Source: Candidatus Segatella violae (lineage in GTDB: Bacteria > Bacteroidota > Bacteroidia > Bacteroidales > Bacteroidaceae). From it: a stretch of DNA of 20,235 nucleotides. This document shows positions 1 through 6,838 of the stretch, one piece after another. The stretch lies in the NCBI GenBank assembly GCA_002440225.1, contig DJSH01000088.1, forward strand, positions 13,379 through 33,613, read 5' to 3'. The notes beneath the pieces were generated by a model. The model had not been told where the DNA came from. It was given only the letters and a program-made list of their open reading frames with translations, and did no database searches. The first letter of the stretch is position 1. Every line of letters begins with the position of its first letter. A program made the position numbers and the translations under genes.

Positions 1-18
1 CAACTGAGCTATTGAAGC
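1..18 (-). tRNA. 5' end of a tRNA gene (partial)
   Basis: Read on the minus strand from 18 to 1, the sequence GCTTCAATAGCTCAGTTG has the layout of the first 18 bases of a tRNA. It has a 7-base acceptor strand, T8 and A9, then the D-stem and D-loop motif GCTCAGTTG. The rest of the gene lies beyond the left edge, so the anticodon cannot be read. A consensus Bacteroidota promoter lies just upstream on the same strand, with a leader of roughly 35-40 bases, which supports the call. The acceptor strand would need to pair with TTGAAGC. Confidence 0.62.
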
Positions 19-60
19 ATTTTGCTTGGTAAGTAACATTACGTTCCTTATTTGCGGTTG

Positions 61-92
61 CAAAGGTACAAACTTTTCTTCTTTCTGCCAAA
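61..92 (-). promoter_or_regulatory. Promoter of the left-edge tRNA
   Basis: On the minus strand there is a -33 element TTTG (complement of 89-92), a 20-base spacer, and a -7 element TACCTTTG (complement of 61-68). This matches the Bacteroidota housekeeping sigma consensus TTTG-N19/20-TAnnTTTG exactly. The -7 octamer is identical to that of the tRNA-Leu promoter at 17488-17495. Confidence 0.75.
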
Positions 93-144
93 TTTTTCTC
101 CACTTTTTTTTATGTTTTGCCTAAAAAAGTATATTTTTCTCGCT

Positions 145-210
145 TTTTGAGCACTTTTAAGAAAAAAAATAGCTGTTTCTGCAAAGAAATGAGTATTTTT
201 GTGCTCAAAA
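145..210. repeat. 10-bp inverted repeat around the S41 peptidase promoter region
   Basis: TTTTGAGCAC at 145-154 and GTGCTCAAAA at 201-210 are perfect inverted copies with 46 bp between them. The right arm begins on the last base of a candidate -7 element, TATTTTTG at 194-201, upstream of the S41 peptidase. No good -33 element sits 19-20 bp before that octamer, so the promoter is tentative. The repeat could be paired protein-binding sites or a cruciform. Confidence 0.45.
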
Positions 211-232
211 GTCATTAATATAATAAGGTGAA

Positions 233-1897
233 ATGAAAAAGATATTGATTTCTCTGCTCATGGTGCTGCTTGCAGCTCCAATTTTTGCACAAAAGGACAA
301 GGACCACGACTTTACGGTGGCGAAGAATATGGAAATATTCAATGCCATTTATAAAAACCTGGACTTGATGTATGTAGATACGCTCAACGCCGAGGAGGTA
401 ATGGGCAATGGCATCAAGGCCATGCTGGGAAGCCTTGATCCCTATACTACTTACTATCCAGAGGAAAAAGTAAACGAACTCAAGAACATGCTTACAGGTA
501 AGTATGCAGGAATAGGCTCGCTGATACGTTACAATTACCAGTTGCAGCGAGTATGCATCAACGAACCTTATGAGAACATGCCGGCAGCCGAGGCTGGGTT
601 GAAAAAGGGCGACATCATCCTGAGCATTGATGGGGAAGACATGACCACCAAGACCGTGGAGTATGTGAGCGACCATCTGCGTGGCGACCCAGGTACCTCC
701 TTCATCCTCAAGATTAAGCGGCCTGGTACTGGCAAGGTGATGAAGATGAAGGTGACTCGTCGCACCATCCAAATGCCTTTTCTTCCTTATTATGGCATGT
801 TGGAAGGAGGCATCGGCTACATCAATTTCAATTCTTTCACCGAGAATTGTGCCAAGGACGTACGCCGTGCCTTCATCGACCTGAAGAAGCAGGGCGCCAA
901 GAGTTTGATATTCGACCTTCGCAACAATGGTGGAGGCTCGGTGAGCGAGGCTGTGAACATCATCAACATGTTCCTGCCTAAAGGCAAGACCGTGCTCAAG
1001 ATGCGCGGCAAGCTGCAACGCTCCAACAACGAGTATAAGACGACCGTCGAGCCTATCGACACGGTAATGCCTATGGTGTTGCTGGTGAACGGCAATACAG
1101 CTAGCGCCAGCGAAATCATGAGCGGCAGTATGCAGGATTATGATCGTGCTATTATTTTAGGTACGCGCACGTTTGGCAAGGGGTTGGTTCAGGCTACGAT
1201 GGACTTGCCTTACAACGGGCAGATGAAGCTGACCACAGCCAAATATTTCATTCCAAGTGGAAGGTGCGTGCAGGCTCTCAACTATAAGCATGCTCAGGGA
1301 GGTTATGTTGAGCATGTGCCCGATTCGCTCACCAAGGTGTTCTATACTGCCGGCGGCAGAGAGGTGCGCGATGGTGGAGGCGTGAAACCTGATGTGGAGG
1401 TGAAGCCCGACTCGTTGCCTAACATCGCCTACTATCTGGCTGGTGCGCGCGACAGCAACGAGGTGATGCTCAATTATGAGGTGGATTATATTGCCAAACA
1501 CCCAACCATAGCCCCAGCCAAGGACTTTGCACTCACCGATGCCGACTATGATGAATTCAAGGCTCGTGTGTTGAAGGCGGATTTCCAGTACGACCGTGAA
1601 ACAGAGAAATATCTGAAAGATTTGGAAAAGTTGGCCAAGTTTGAGGGTTATTACGATGATGCCAAGTCGGAATTCGAGGCACTGAAGAAAAAGCTGAGCC
1701 ACAATGTGGCGAAAGACTTGGATTATAACAAGGCGACCATCAAGCAACTGCTCGAAAACGACATCGTGACGGCCTATTATTTCGAGGGTGGAGCCATCCA
1801 GAATTCCTTGCGCTACGACAAGCAGGTGAAGGAGGCTGTGAGATTGCTCAATTCTCCCGAAGAATATCAAAAAATACTCCATCCGATGAAGAAATAA
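233..1897 (+). CDS. S41 family C-terminal processing peptidase, periplasmic
   Basis: This 554-aa protein is a serine protease of the CtpA/Prc family, which cuts proteins near their C-termini in the periplasm. Residues 1-19 form a type I signal peptide (MKK, hydrophobic core, then APIFA before Q20). A PDZ domain spans about 85-170 (AAEAGLKKGDIILSIDG), and the S41 catalytic domain follows to about 400. The catalytic dyad is visible as Ser291 in NTASASEI and Lys316 in TFGKGLVQ. Asp302 sits at the position equivalent to Prc D441, and the 25-residue Ser-Lys spacing matches E. coli Prc (S430/K455). The charged, helical C-terminal 150 residues are typical of Bacteroidota members. It is a single gene, divergent from the left-edge tRNA and followed by the separately promoted rimP operon. 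The substrate cannot be read from sequence. Family assignment is secure. Confidence 0.93.
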   Translation: MKKILISLLMVLLAAPIFAQKDKDHDFTVAKNMEIFNAIYKNLDLMYVDTLNAEEVMGNGIKAMLGSLDPYTTYYPEEKVNELKNMLTGKYAGIGSLIRYNYQLQRVCINEPYENMPAAEAGLKKGDIILSIDGEDMTTKTVEYVSDHLRGDPGTSFILKIKRPGTGKVMKMKVTRRTIQMPFLPYYGMLEGGIGYINFNSFTENCAKDVRRAFIDLKKQGAKSLIFDLRNNGGGSVSEAVNIINMFLPKGKTVLKMRGKLQRSNNEYKTTVEPIDTVMPMVLLVNGNTASASEIMSGSMQDYDRAIILGTRTFGKGLVQATMDLPYNGQMKLTTAKYFIPSGRCVQALNYKHAQGGYVEHVPDSLTKVFYTAGGREVRDGGGVKPDVEVKPDSLPNIAYYLAGARDSNEVMLNYEVDYIAKHPTIAPAKDFALTDADYDEFKARVLKADFQYDRETEKYLKDLEKLAKFEGYYDDAKSEFEALKKKLSHNVAKDLDYNKATIKQLLENDIVTAYYFEGGAIQNSLRYDKQVKEAVRLLNSPEEYQKILHPMKK

Positions 1898-1906
1898 ATA
1901 CAAAAT

Positions 1907-1934
1907 CGTGCACAATATATTAAAAATGTGCATG
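1907..1934 (+). other. Small hairpin after the S41 peptidase gene
   Basis: CGTGCACA (1907-1914) can pair with TGTGCATG (1927-1934), giving an 8-bp stem with one G-U pair and a 12-base A/T loop. There is no U-tract after it, so it is a weak terminator at best. It may instead protect the 3' end of the message or be a protein-binding palindrome. Confidence 0.3.
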
Positions 1935-1958
1935 TTGTGAAGAAAAGTTGCGAAAATT

Positions 1959-1990
1959 TTTGGTGAATAACAAAAATATTCGTAATTTTG
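1959..1990 (+). promoter_or_regulatory. Promoter of the rimP-nusA-infB operon
   Basis: TTTG at 1959-1962, a 20-base spacer, then TAATTTTG at 1983-1990 match the Bacteroidota consensus TTTG-N19/20-TAnnTTTG without mismatch. Transcription should begin near 1995-1998, leaving a leader of about 55 bases before the rimP start codon. Confidence 0.8.
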
Positions 1991-2001
1991 CAACGTTCAG
2001 T

Positions 2002-2040
2002 GGAATGAGGGGCTCACAAAGAGTTCCTCATTTTATTTTA
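2002..2040 (+). promoter_or_regulatory. Terminator-like leader hairpin upstream of rimP (candidate attenuator)
   Basis: AATGAGGGGCTC (2004-2015) pairs along its whole length with GAGTTCCTCATT (2021-2032) around the loop ACAAA, with two internal G-U pairs. G2002 and G2003 can add two more G-U pairs. The stem is followed directly by a U-rich stretch (TTATTTTA). It lies between the consensus promoter and the rimP start at 2052, so it would form in the nascent leader. A candidate attenuator upstream of rimP has been described in gammaproteobacteria (the 'rimP leader'). Whether this one acts the same way is inference. Confidence 0.6.
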
Positions 2041-2051
2041 ATAAGGTATAT

Positions 2052-2519
2052 ATGATAGATAAAAACGTCGTAAAAAAATTAGTTGAAGAATGGCTCCAGG
2101 ATAAGGAATATTTCTTGGTAAGCATCGAAATCAGTCCAGACGACAAAATCGTTGTCGAAATCGACCATGCGGATGGCGTGTGGATTGAGGATTGTGTCGC
2201 CCTGAGCAGGTACATCGAGGATCATTTGAATCGTGACGAGGAAGACTATGAGCTGGAAGTGGGCTCGGCTGGTCTCGGACAGCCTTTCAAGGTTCCGCAG
2301 CAGTACATCAATTTCATCGGCAAGGAGGTAGAGGTGCTTGATGCTGACGGCAAGAAAGTGAAAGGCATCCTGAAAGCTGTGAATGGAAATGATTTCACAG
2401 TGGGCGTTGAGGAAAAAGTGAAGGTGGAAGGTAAGAAGCGCCCTGTAAAGCAGGAGGTGGATTACGTCTTCCAGATGGATAAAGTAAAATATACAAAATA
2501 TATAATAAGTTTCAAATAA
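2052..2519 (+). CDS. rimP: Ribosome maturation factor RimP
   Basis: This 155-aa protein is RimP, a cytoplasmic factor needed for maturation of the 30S subunit. The family signatures are present: an N-terminal domain with VSIEISPDDKIVVEIDHADGV, the central ALSRYIEDHLN, and YELEVGSAGLGQPFK, which corresponds to the conserved 'LEVSSPGLdRPL' block. A small C-terminal SH3-like barrel follows from about residue 85. Length is normal for the family. It is the first gene of the operon and is followed by nusA after only 3 bp, the classic rimP-nusA-infB order, which makes the identification firm. Translation starts at an ATG preceded by A/T-rich sequence without a clear Shine-Dalgarno. Confidence 0.95.
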   Translation: MIDKNVVKKLVEEWLQDKEYFLVSIEISPDDKIVVEIDHADGVWIEDCVALSRYIEDHLNRDEEDYELEVGSAGLGQPFKVPQQYINFIGKEVEVLDADGKKVKGILKAVNGNDFTVGVEEKVKVEGKKRPVKQEVDYVFQMDKVKYTKYIISFK

Positions 2520-2522
2520 GCT

Positions 2523-3785
2523 ATGGCTAAGAAAGAGCAAGAGGTAACTGCGAGTATGATAGATACTTTCCGCGAGTTCAAAGAAACCAAAAATATCGAC
2601 CGTACTACTTTGGTAAGTGTGTTGGAGGAGAGCTTCCGCAATGTGCTTGCCAAGATTTTTGGTAGTGATGAAAACTTCGACGTCATCGTGAACCCAGACA
2701 AGGGTGACTTCGAGATTTACCGCAACCGTGTAGTTGTGGCTGATGGCGACGTGGAAGACGAAAACAAGGAAATCACCTTGACCGAGGCCCGCAAGATAGA
2801 GCCTGACTATGAAGTAGGCGAAGACGTGAGCGAGAAGGTGGATTTCAATAAGTTCGGACGTCGTGCCATCCTGACCCTCCGCCAGACTTTGGCATCCAAG
2901 ATTCTTGAGCTTGAGCATGATTCCCTTTATAATAAGTATAAGGATCGTATAGGTCAGGTCATCTCAGGTGAGGTGTATCAGGTTTGGAAGCGTGAGGTGA
3001 TGATTGTCGACGACGAGAACAACGAGTTGTCGTTGCCTAAGGCTGAGCAGATTCCTGGCGATGTTTATCGCAAGGGCGAGACCGTTCGTGCCGTCATCCT
3101 TCGTGTGGACAACGACAATAACAATCCAAAGATCATCTTGAGCCGTACTGCTCCAATCTTCTTGCAGCGTTTGCTGGAGGCTGAGGTTCCTGAGATAGCT
3201 GATGGTCTGATTGCCATCCGTCGCATCGCCCGCCTCCCGGGAGAGCGTGCAAAGGTTGCCGTTGAGACATTCGACGAGCGCATCGACCCAGTTGGTGCTT
3301 GTGTCGGTGTGAAGGGTAGCCGTGTACATGGCATCGTGCGTGAGCTCTGCAACGAGAATATCGATGTCATCAATTATACAAGCAACGTGAAGTTGTTCAT
3401 CCAGCGTGCTTTGGCACCAGCCAAGATTTCTTCCATCAATGTCGATGAGGAGAACAAGAAGGCTGAGGTTTACTTGCAGCCAGAGGAGGTAAGCTTGGCC
3501 ATCGGTCGTGGCGGTATGAACATCAAGTTGGCTTCAATGCTTACAGAGTACACCATCGATGTATTCCGTGAGGTAGACGAGAACGAGGCAGACGAGGACA
3601 TCTACTTGGATGAGTTCTCTGACGAGATTGACCAGTGGGTTATCGACGCCATCAAGGGCATCGGTCTTGACACTGCAAAGCAGGTGTTGAACGCACCTCG
3701 CGACATGCTTATCGAGAAGGCCGACCTGGAGGAAGAGACCGTAGACAACGTCATCAAGGTGTTGCGCGCCGAGTTCGAACAATAA
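2523..3785 (+). CDS. nusA: Transcription elongation/termination factor NusA
   Basis: This 420-aa protein is NusA, which binds RNA polymerase and nascent RNA and modulates pausing, termination and antitermination. Domains run in the usual order: N-terminal polymerase-binding domain (1-130), S1 domain (about 140-207, starting at GQVISGEVYQV), KH1 with the GxxG loop G262-V-K-G265, and KH2 with IGRGGMNI at 327-334. A short C-terminal helix-hairpin-helix region (about 365-420, VIDAIKGIGLDTAKQVL) closes it. The two extra acidic repeats of E. coli NusA are absent, which is common outside gammaproteobacteria. It lies 3 bp after rimP and 68 bp before infB. In E. coli NusA autoregulates this operon. 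A leader hairpin here would be a natural target, but that is inference. Confidence 0.96.
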   Translation: MAKKEQEVTASMIDTFREFKETKNIDRTTLVSVLEESFRNVLAKIFGSDENFDVIVNPDKGDFEIYRNRVVVADGDVEDENKEITLTEARKIEPDYEVGEDVSEKVDFNKFGRRAILTLRQTLASKILELEHDSLYNKYKDRIGQVISGEVYQVWKREVMIVDDENNELSLPKAEQIPGDVYRKGETVRAVILRVDNDNNNPKIILSRTAPIFLQRLLEAEVPEIADGLIAIRRIARLPGERAKVAVETFDERIDPVGACVGVKGSRVHGIVRELCNENIDVINYTSNVKLFIQRALAPAKISSINVDEENKKAEVYLQPEEVSLAIGRGGMNIKLASMLTEYTIDVFREVDENEADEDIYLDEFSDEIDQWVIDAIKGIGLDTAKQVLNAPRDMLIEKADLEEETVDNVIKVLRAEFEQ

Positions 3786-3787
3786 GT

Positions 3788-3815
3788 TTCCTTGCCAGCT
3801 AGTGCTTGCAGGGAA
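3788..3815 (+). other. Hairpin in the nusA-infB gap
   Basis: TTCCTTGC (3788-3795) pairs with GCAGGGAA (3808-3815). Inside it AGC (3797-3799) pairs with GCT (3804-3806) around the tetraloop TAGT, with one C/T mismatch between the two stems. No U-tract follows (TCTAAATATA). It looks more like an RNase processing site or a stabilising hairpin than a terminator, because infB needs read-through from rimP-nusA. Confidence 0.5.
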
Positions 3816-3853
3816 TCTAAATATATAAAATATAGGAGAATAAAAAGTAATAT

Positions 3854-6679
3854 ATGAGCATCAGATTAAATAAAGCACTACGTGAATTGAATATAGGACT
3901 TCAGACGGCAGTTGAATTCCTAGAAAAACGAAAAAGCCTGGGAGAGGTTAAGCCTGAGCCGAGCTTCAAACTCACCGACGAACAATATAAGGCCTTGACT
4001 GATGCCTTCAGTCAAGACAAGGAAGTTCGTGACCAAGCGGAAAAACTCTTTACCAAAAAAGCCAAGGATAAAAAGCGTGCGCCAGAGCAGAAGGATAATC
4101 GCGCCGAAAGCTTGTTGGAGTCGAGCGGACAGCAGCTGTATAAACCGCTGGGAAAAATCGACTTAGACAATATCGGAAAAGTACCTGCTGCACAGTCTGT
4201 TGCCAATAAGCCAGCGACTGCTGCCGTCAGTCCTGAGCCTGCCAAGGAAACTCCTAAGGCTGAGCCAAAGAAGGAACAGAAGCTACAACAGGCTTCTCAG
4301 CATAAACAGGAAATGAAAAAGGAAAATCATCAGAAACCACAGCAGCCACAGCAGTCGCAAAAGTCTAAGGCTGAACAGCCACAGCGGAAGCAAGTTGCGG
4401 CAAGCTCGCAGCCTTCTAGTGTTTTTACCCTCAAAAGTGAGAAGAAGTTTACATCCAACGAACCTAAGGTGTTGGGTAAGATAGACCTTTCTTCGCTCAA
4501 CCAAAGCACTCGTCCGAAGAAGAAAACCAAGGAGGAGCGTCGCAAGGAACGTGAGGAAAAGTTGGCTCAGCAGCATAGTGAGCGCAAAAAGAGAGTACGT
4601 ATCAACAAGGAACGTGTTGACATCAATGCCGAAGCCAAGAACAACAATGGCGGCGGCAATGGCCAGAATAATGGTAATGGTGGTAACAAGAACAGAAACA
4701 AGAACAGAAACAAGAATAATAACAATAACGGCAAGAACGGAAACAACAACCGTGGCAACCAGCGCCAGATTGAGGTTGACGACGAGGCTGTAGCACGCCA
4801 GGTAAAGGAGACGCTGGCTCGCTTGACCAGCAAGAACCAGAACAAGAAGGGTGCTAAGTATCGTAAGGAGAAGCGTGAGGCTGTTCAGGAGAAGTTGCAA
4901 GACCAGGCTCGTCAGGAGCAGAAGGAAAGCAAGGTGCTGAAGCTCACCGAGTTCGTTACCGTAAGCGAGTTGGCTACGATGATGAACATCTCTGTTACTC
5001 AGGTCATCTCTACCTTGATGGGCGTGGGTATCATGGTTTCCATCAACCAGCGTCTCGACGCCGAGACCATCAACATGGTGGCTGAGGAGTTCGGCTTCAA
5101 GACTGAGTACGTGAGCGCAGAGGTTCAGGAGGCCGTTACCGAGGAAGAGGATGATGAGAATGATTTGGTTCCACGTGCTCCAATCGTAACCGTGATGGGT
5201 CACGTAGACCATGGTAAGACCTCTTTGCTCGACTATATCCGCAATACCAACGTGATTGCCGGTGAGGCGGGTGGTATTACCCAGCACATCGGTGCTTACA
5301 GTGTGACATTGAACAGTGGCCGCAAGGTTACCTTCCTTGATACTCCAGGTCATGAGGCATTTACCGCCATGCGTGCACGTGGTGCCCAGGCTACCGATAT
5401 TGCCATCATCATCATCGCAGCCGATGACTCCGTGATGCCTACCACCAAGGAGGCTATCGCCCATGCTCAGGCTGCAGGTGTGCCAATGGTGTTCGCCATC
5501 AACAAGATTGATAAGCCAGGAGCTAATCCAGACCGTATTCGCGAGGATTTGGCTAACATGAACTTGCTCGTTGAGGAGTGGGGTGGTAAGTACCAGTGCC
5601 AGGAAATCAGTGCCAAGAAGGGTATCGGTGTACACGAACTTCTCGACAAGGTGCTCTTGGAGGCTGATATGCTCGACTTGAAGGCTAACCCTAACCGTCG
5701 TGCCACAGGTACCATCATCGAGTCTTCGCTCGACAAGGGGCGTGGATATGTTTCTACCGTATTGGTATCCAACGGTACCTTGAAGGTAGGCGACATCGTG
5801 CTCGCTGGTACTTCTTGGGGACGTGTCAAGGCTATGTTCAATGAGCGTAACGCCAACATCAAGTCTGCTGGTCCAGCTGACCCAGCTATCATCCTCGGTT
5901 TGAATGGTGCGCCTACAGCAGGTGACCAGTTCCACGTTATCGAGACAGAGCAGGAGGCTCGCGAGATAGCCAACAAGCGTGAGCAGTTGCAGCGCGAGCA
6001 GGGCTTGCGTACTCAGAAGCGCTTGACCTTGGGTGATATTTCTCACCGTATCGCACGTGGTGAGTTCCATGAGTTGAACGTTATCGTGAAGGGTGATACC
6101 GATGGTTCTGTAGAGGCATTGAGCGACTCATTCATCAAGCTTTCTACAGAGAAGGTCCAGGTGAACGTCATCAGCAAGGCTGTAGGTCAGATTTCCGAGA
6201 ACGATGTGATGTTGGCTTCTGCATCAGATGCCATCATCGTAGGTTTCCAGGTTCGTCCATCTGCAGATGCTCGTAAGGCTGCCGACCGTGAGGGTGTCGA
6301 GATCAATACTTACTCTATCATCTACGATGCTATCGACGATATCAAGAGTGCGATGGTGGGTATGCTTGATAAGGTGAAGAAGGAAATCGTCACTGGTCAG
6401 GTGGAGGTTAAGCAGACCTTCAAGATTTCTAAGGTGGGTACCATCGCCGGTGGTCTCGTTACCGAGGGCAAGGTACACTCCAAGGATAAGGCTCGCGTAA
6501 TCCGTGATGGTATCGTAATCCGTACAGCCGAGATTGGTGCCTTGAAGCGTTACAAGGACGATGTCAAGGAGGTGGTTACCGGTATGGAGTGCGGTTTGAG
6601 CCTCGTCAACTTCAATGACATTCAGGAGGGCGACGTAATCGAGACCTTCACTGAGATTGAGGTTGAGCAGAAGTTGTAA
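3854..6679 (+). CDS. infB: Translation initiation factor IF-2
   Basis: This 941-aa GTPase brings initiator fMet-tRNA to the 30S subunit and promotes subunit joining. An IF2_N domain at 1-52 is followed by a long Lys/Gln/Pro-rich linker. An Asn/Gly/Lys/Arg-rich segment lies at about 262-303 and a second IF2_N domain at about 361-415. The GTPase domain has G1 GHVDHGKT (449-456), G3 DTPGH (496-500), G4 NKID (550-553) and G5 SAKKG (586-590). The beta-barrel domains, the IF2 domain with 'GTIIESSLDKGRG', and the C-terminal tRNA-binding domain follow. Length is typical of Bacteroidota IF2, with most variation in the linker. It is the last gene of the rimP operon and is followed by a strong terminator hairpin. 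AGGAG lies 15 bases before the ATG, too far for an ideal ribosome site. Confidence 0.97.
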   Translation: MSIRLNKALRELNIGLQTAVEFLEKRKSLGEVKPEPSFKLTDEQYKALTDAFSQDKEVRDQAEKLFTKKAKDKKRAPEQKDNRAESLLESSGQQLYKPLGKIDLDNIGKVPAAQSVANKPATAAVSPEPAKETPKAEPKKEQKLQQASQHKQEMKKENHQKPQQPQQSQKSKAEQPQRKQVAASSQPSSVFTLKSEKKFTSNEPKVLGKIDLSSLNQSTRPKKKTKEERRKEREEKLAQQHSERKKRVRINKERVDINAEAKNNNGGGNGQNNGNGGNKNRNKNRNKNNNNNGKNGNNNRGNQRQIEVDDEAVARQVKETLARLTSKNQNKKGAKYRKEKREAVQEKLQDQARQEQKESKVLKLTEFVTVSELATMMNISVTQVISTLMGVGIMVSINQRLDAETINMVAEEFGFKTEYVSAEVQEAVTEEEDDENDLVPRAPIVTVMGHVDHGKTSLLDYIRNTNVIAGEAGGITQHIGAYSVTLNSGRKVTFLDTPGHEAFTAMRARGAQATDIAIIIIAADDSVMPTTKEAIAHAQAAGVPMVFAINKIDKPGANPDRIREDLANMNLLVEEWGGKYQCQEISAKKGIGVHELLDKVLLEADMLDLKANPNRRATGTIIESSLDKGRGYVSTVLVSNGTLKVGDIVLAGTSWGRVKAMFNERNANIKSAGPADPAIILGLNGAPTAGDQFHVIETEQEAREIANKREQLQREQGLRTQKRLTLGDISHRIARGEFHELNVIVKGDTDGSVEALSDSFIKLSTEKVQVNVISKAVGQISENDVMLASASDAIIVGFQVRPSADARKAADREGVEINTYSIIYDAIDDIKSAMVGMLDKVKKEIVTGQVEVKQTFKISKVGTIAGGLVTEGKVHSKDKARVIRDGIVIRTAEIGALKRYKDDVKEVVTGMECGLSLVNFNDIQEGDVIETFTEIEVEQKL

Positions 6680-6705
6680 TACAGATATTATAATATATAT
6701 AAAGG

Positions 6706-6747
6706 TAGGGGTGAGCCATGAAAAGGCTTATCCCTATTTAGGGTTTT
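6706..6747 (+). terminator. Terminator of the rimP-nusA-infB operon
   Basis: TAGGGGTGAGCC (6706-6717) pairs fully with GGCTTATCCCTA (6725-6736) around ATGAAAA, 12 bp including two G-U pairs. After two more T's comes a second TAGGG (6739-6743) and then TTTTA. The CCCTA arm could pair with either flanking TAGGG, so two mutually exclusive hairpins are possible. The second form (CCCT-ATTT-AGGG) is shorter but sits directly before the T run. Confidence 0.68.
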
Positions 6748-6767
6748 ATATTACACCTCTCTTATTT

Positions 6768-6788
6768 AGATGAAGTCTGTTTTCATCT
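6768..6788 (+). other. Hairpin upstream of sufB
   Basis: AGATGAA (6768-6774) pairs with TTCATCT (6782-6788) around a 7-base loop, and two more pairs can be added outside. It lies between the infB terminator and sufB. No canonical TTTG-N20-TAnnTTTG promoter is visible in 6744-6838. The nearest -7-like octamer is TAGGTTTA at 6822-6829, with no -33 element. The hairpin may be regulatory or incidental. Confidence 0.3.
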
Positions 6789-6838
6789 GATTGAAAATGA
6801 GGACTTCCGACAGGAGAGTTTTAGGTTTAAACAATAAA

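Noticed and set aside
4283..6070. A 595-codon open frame antisense to infB
   Set aside because: It covers the strongly conserved IF2 GTPase coding region. Its protein is low-complexity and resembles no family, as expected of a shadow frame in a codon-biased gene.
6791..6838. An upstream TTG start for sufB
   Set aside because: It would add 16 residues (starting KMRTSDRR) unlike SufB N-termini. The ATG at 6839 gives a normal length and A-rich context.
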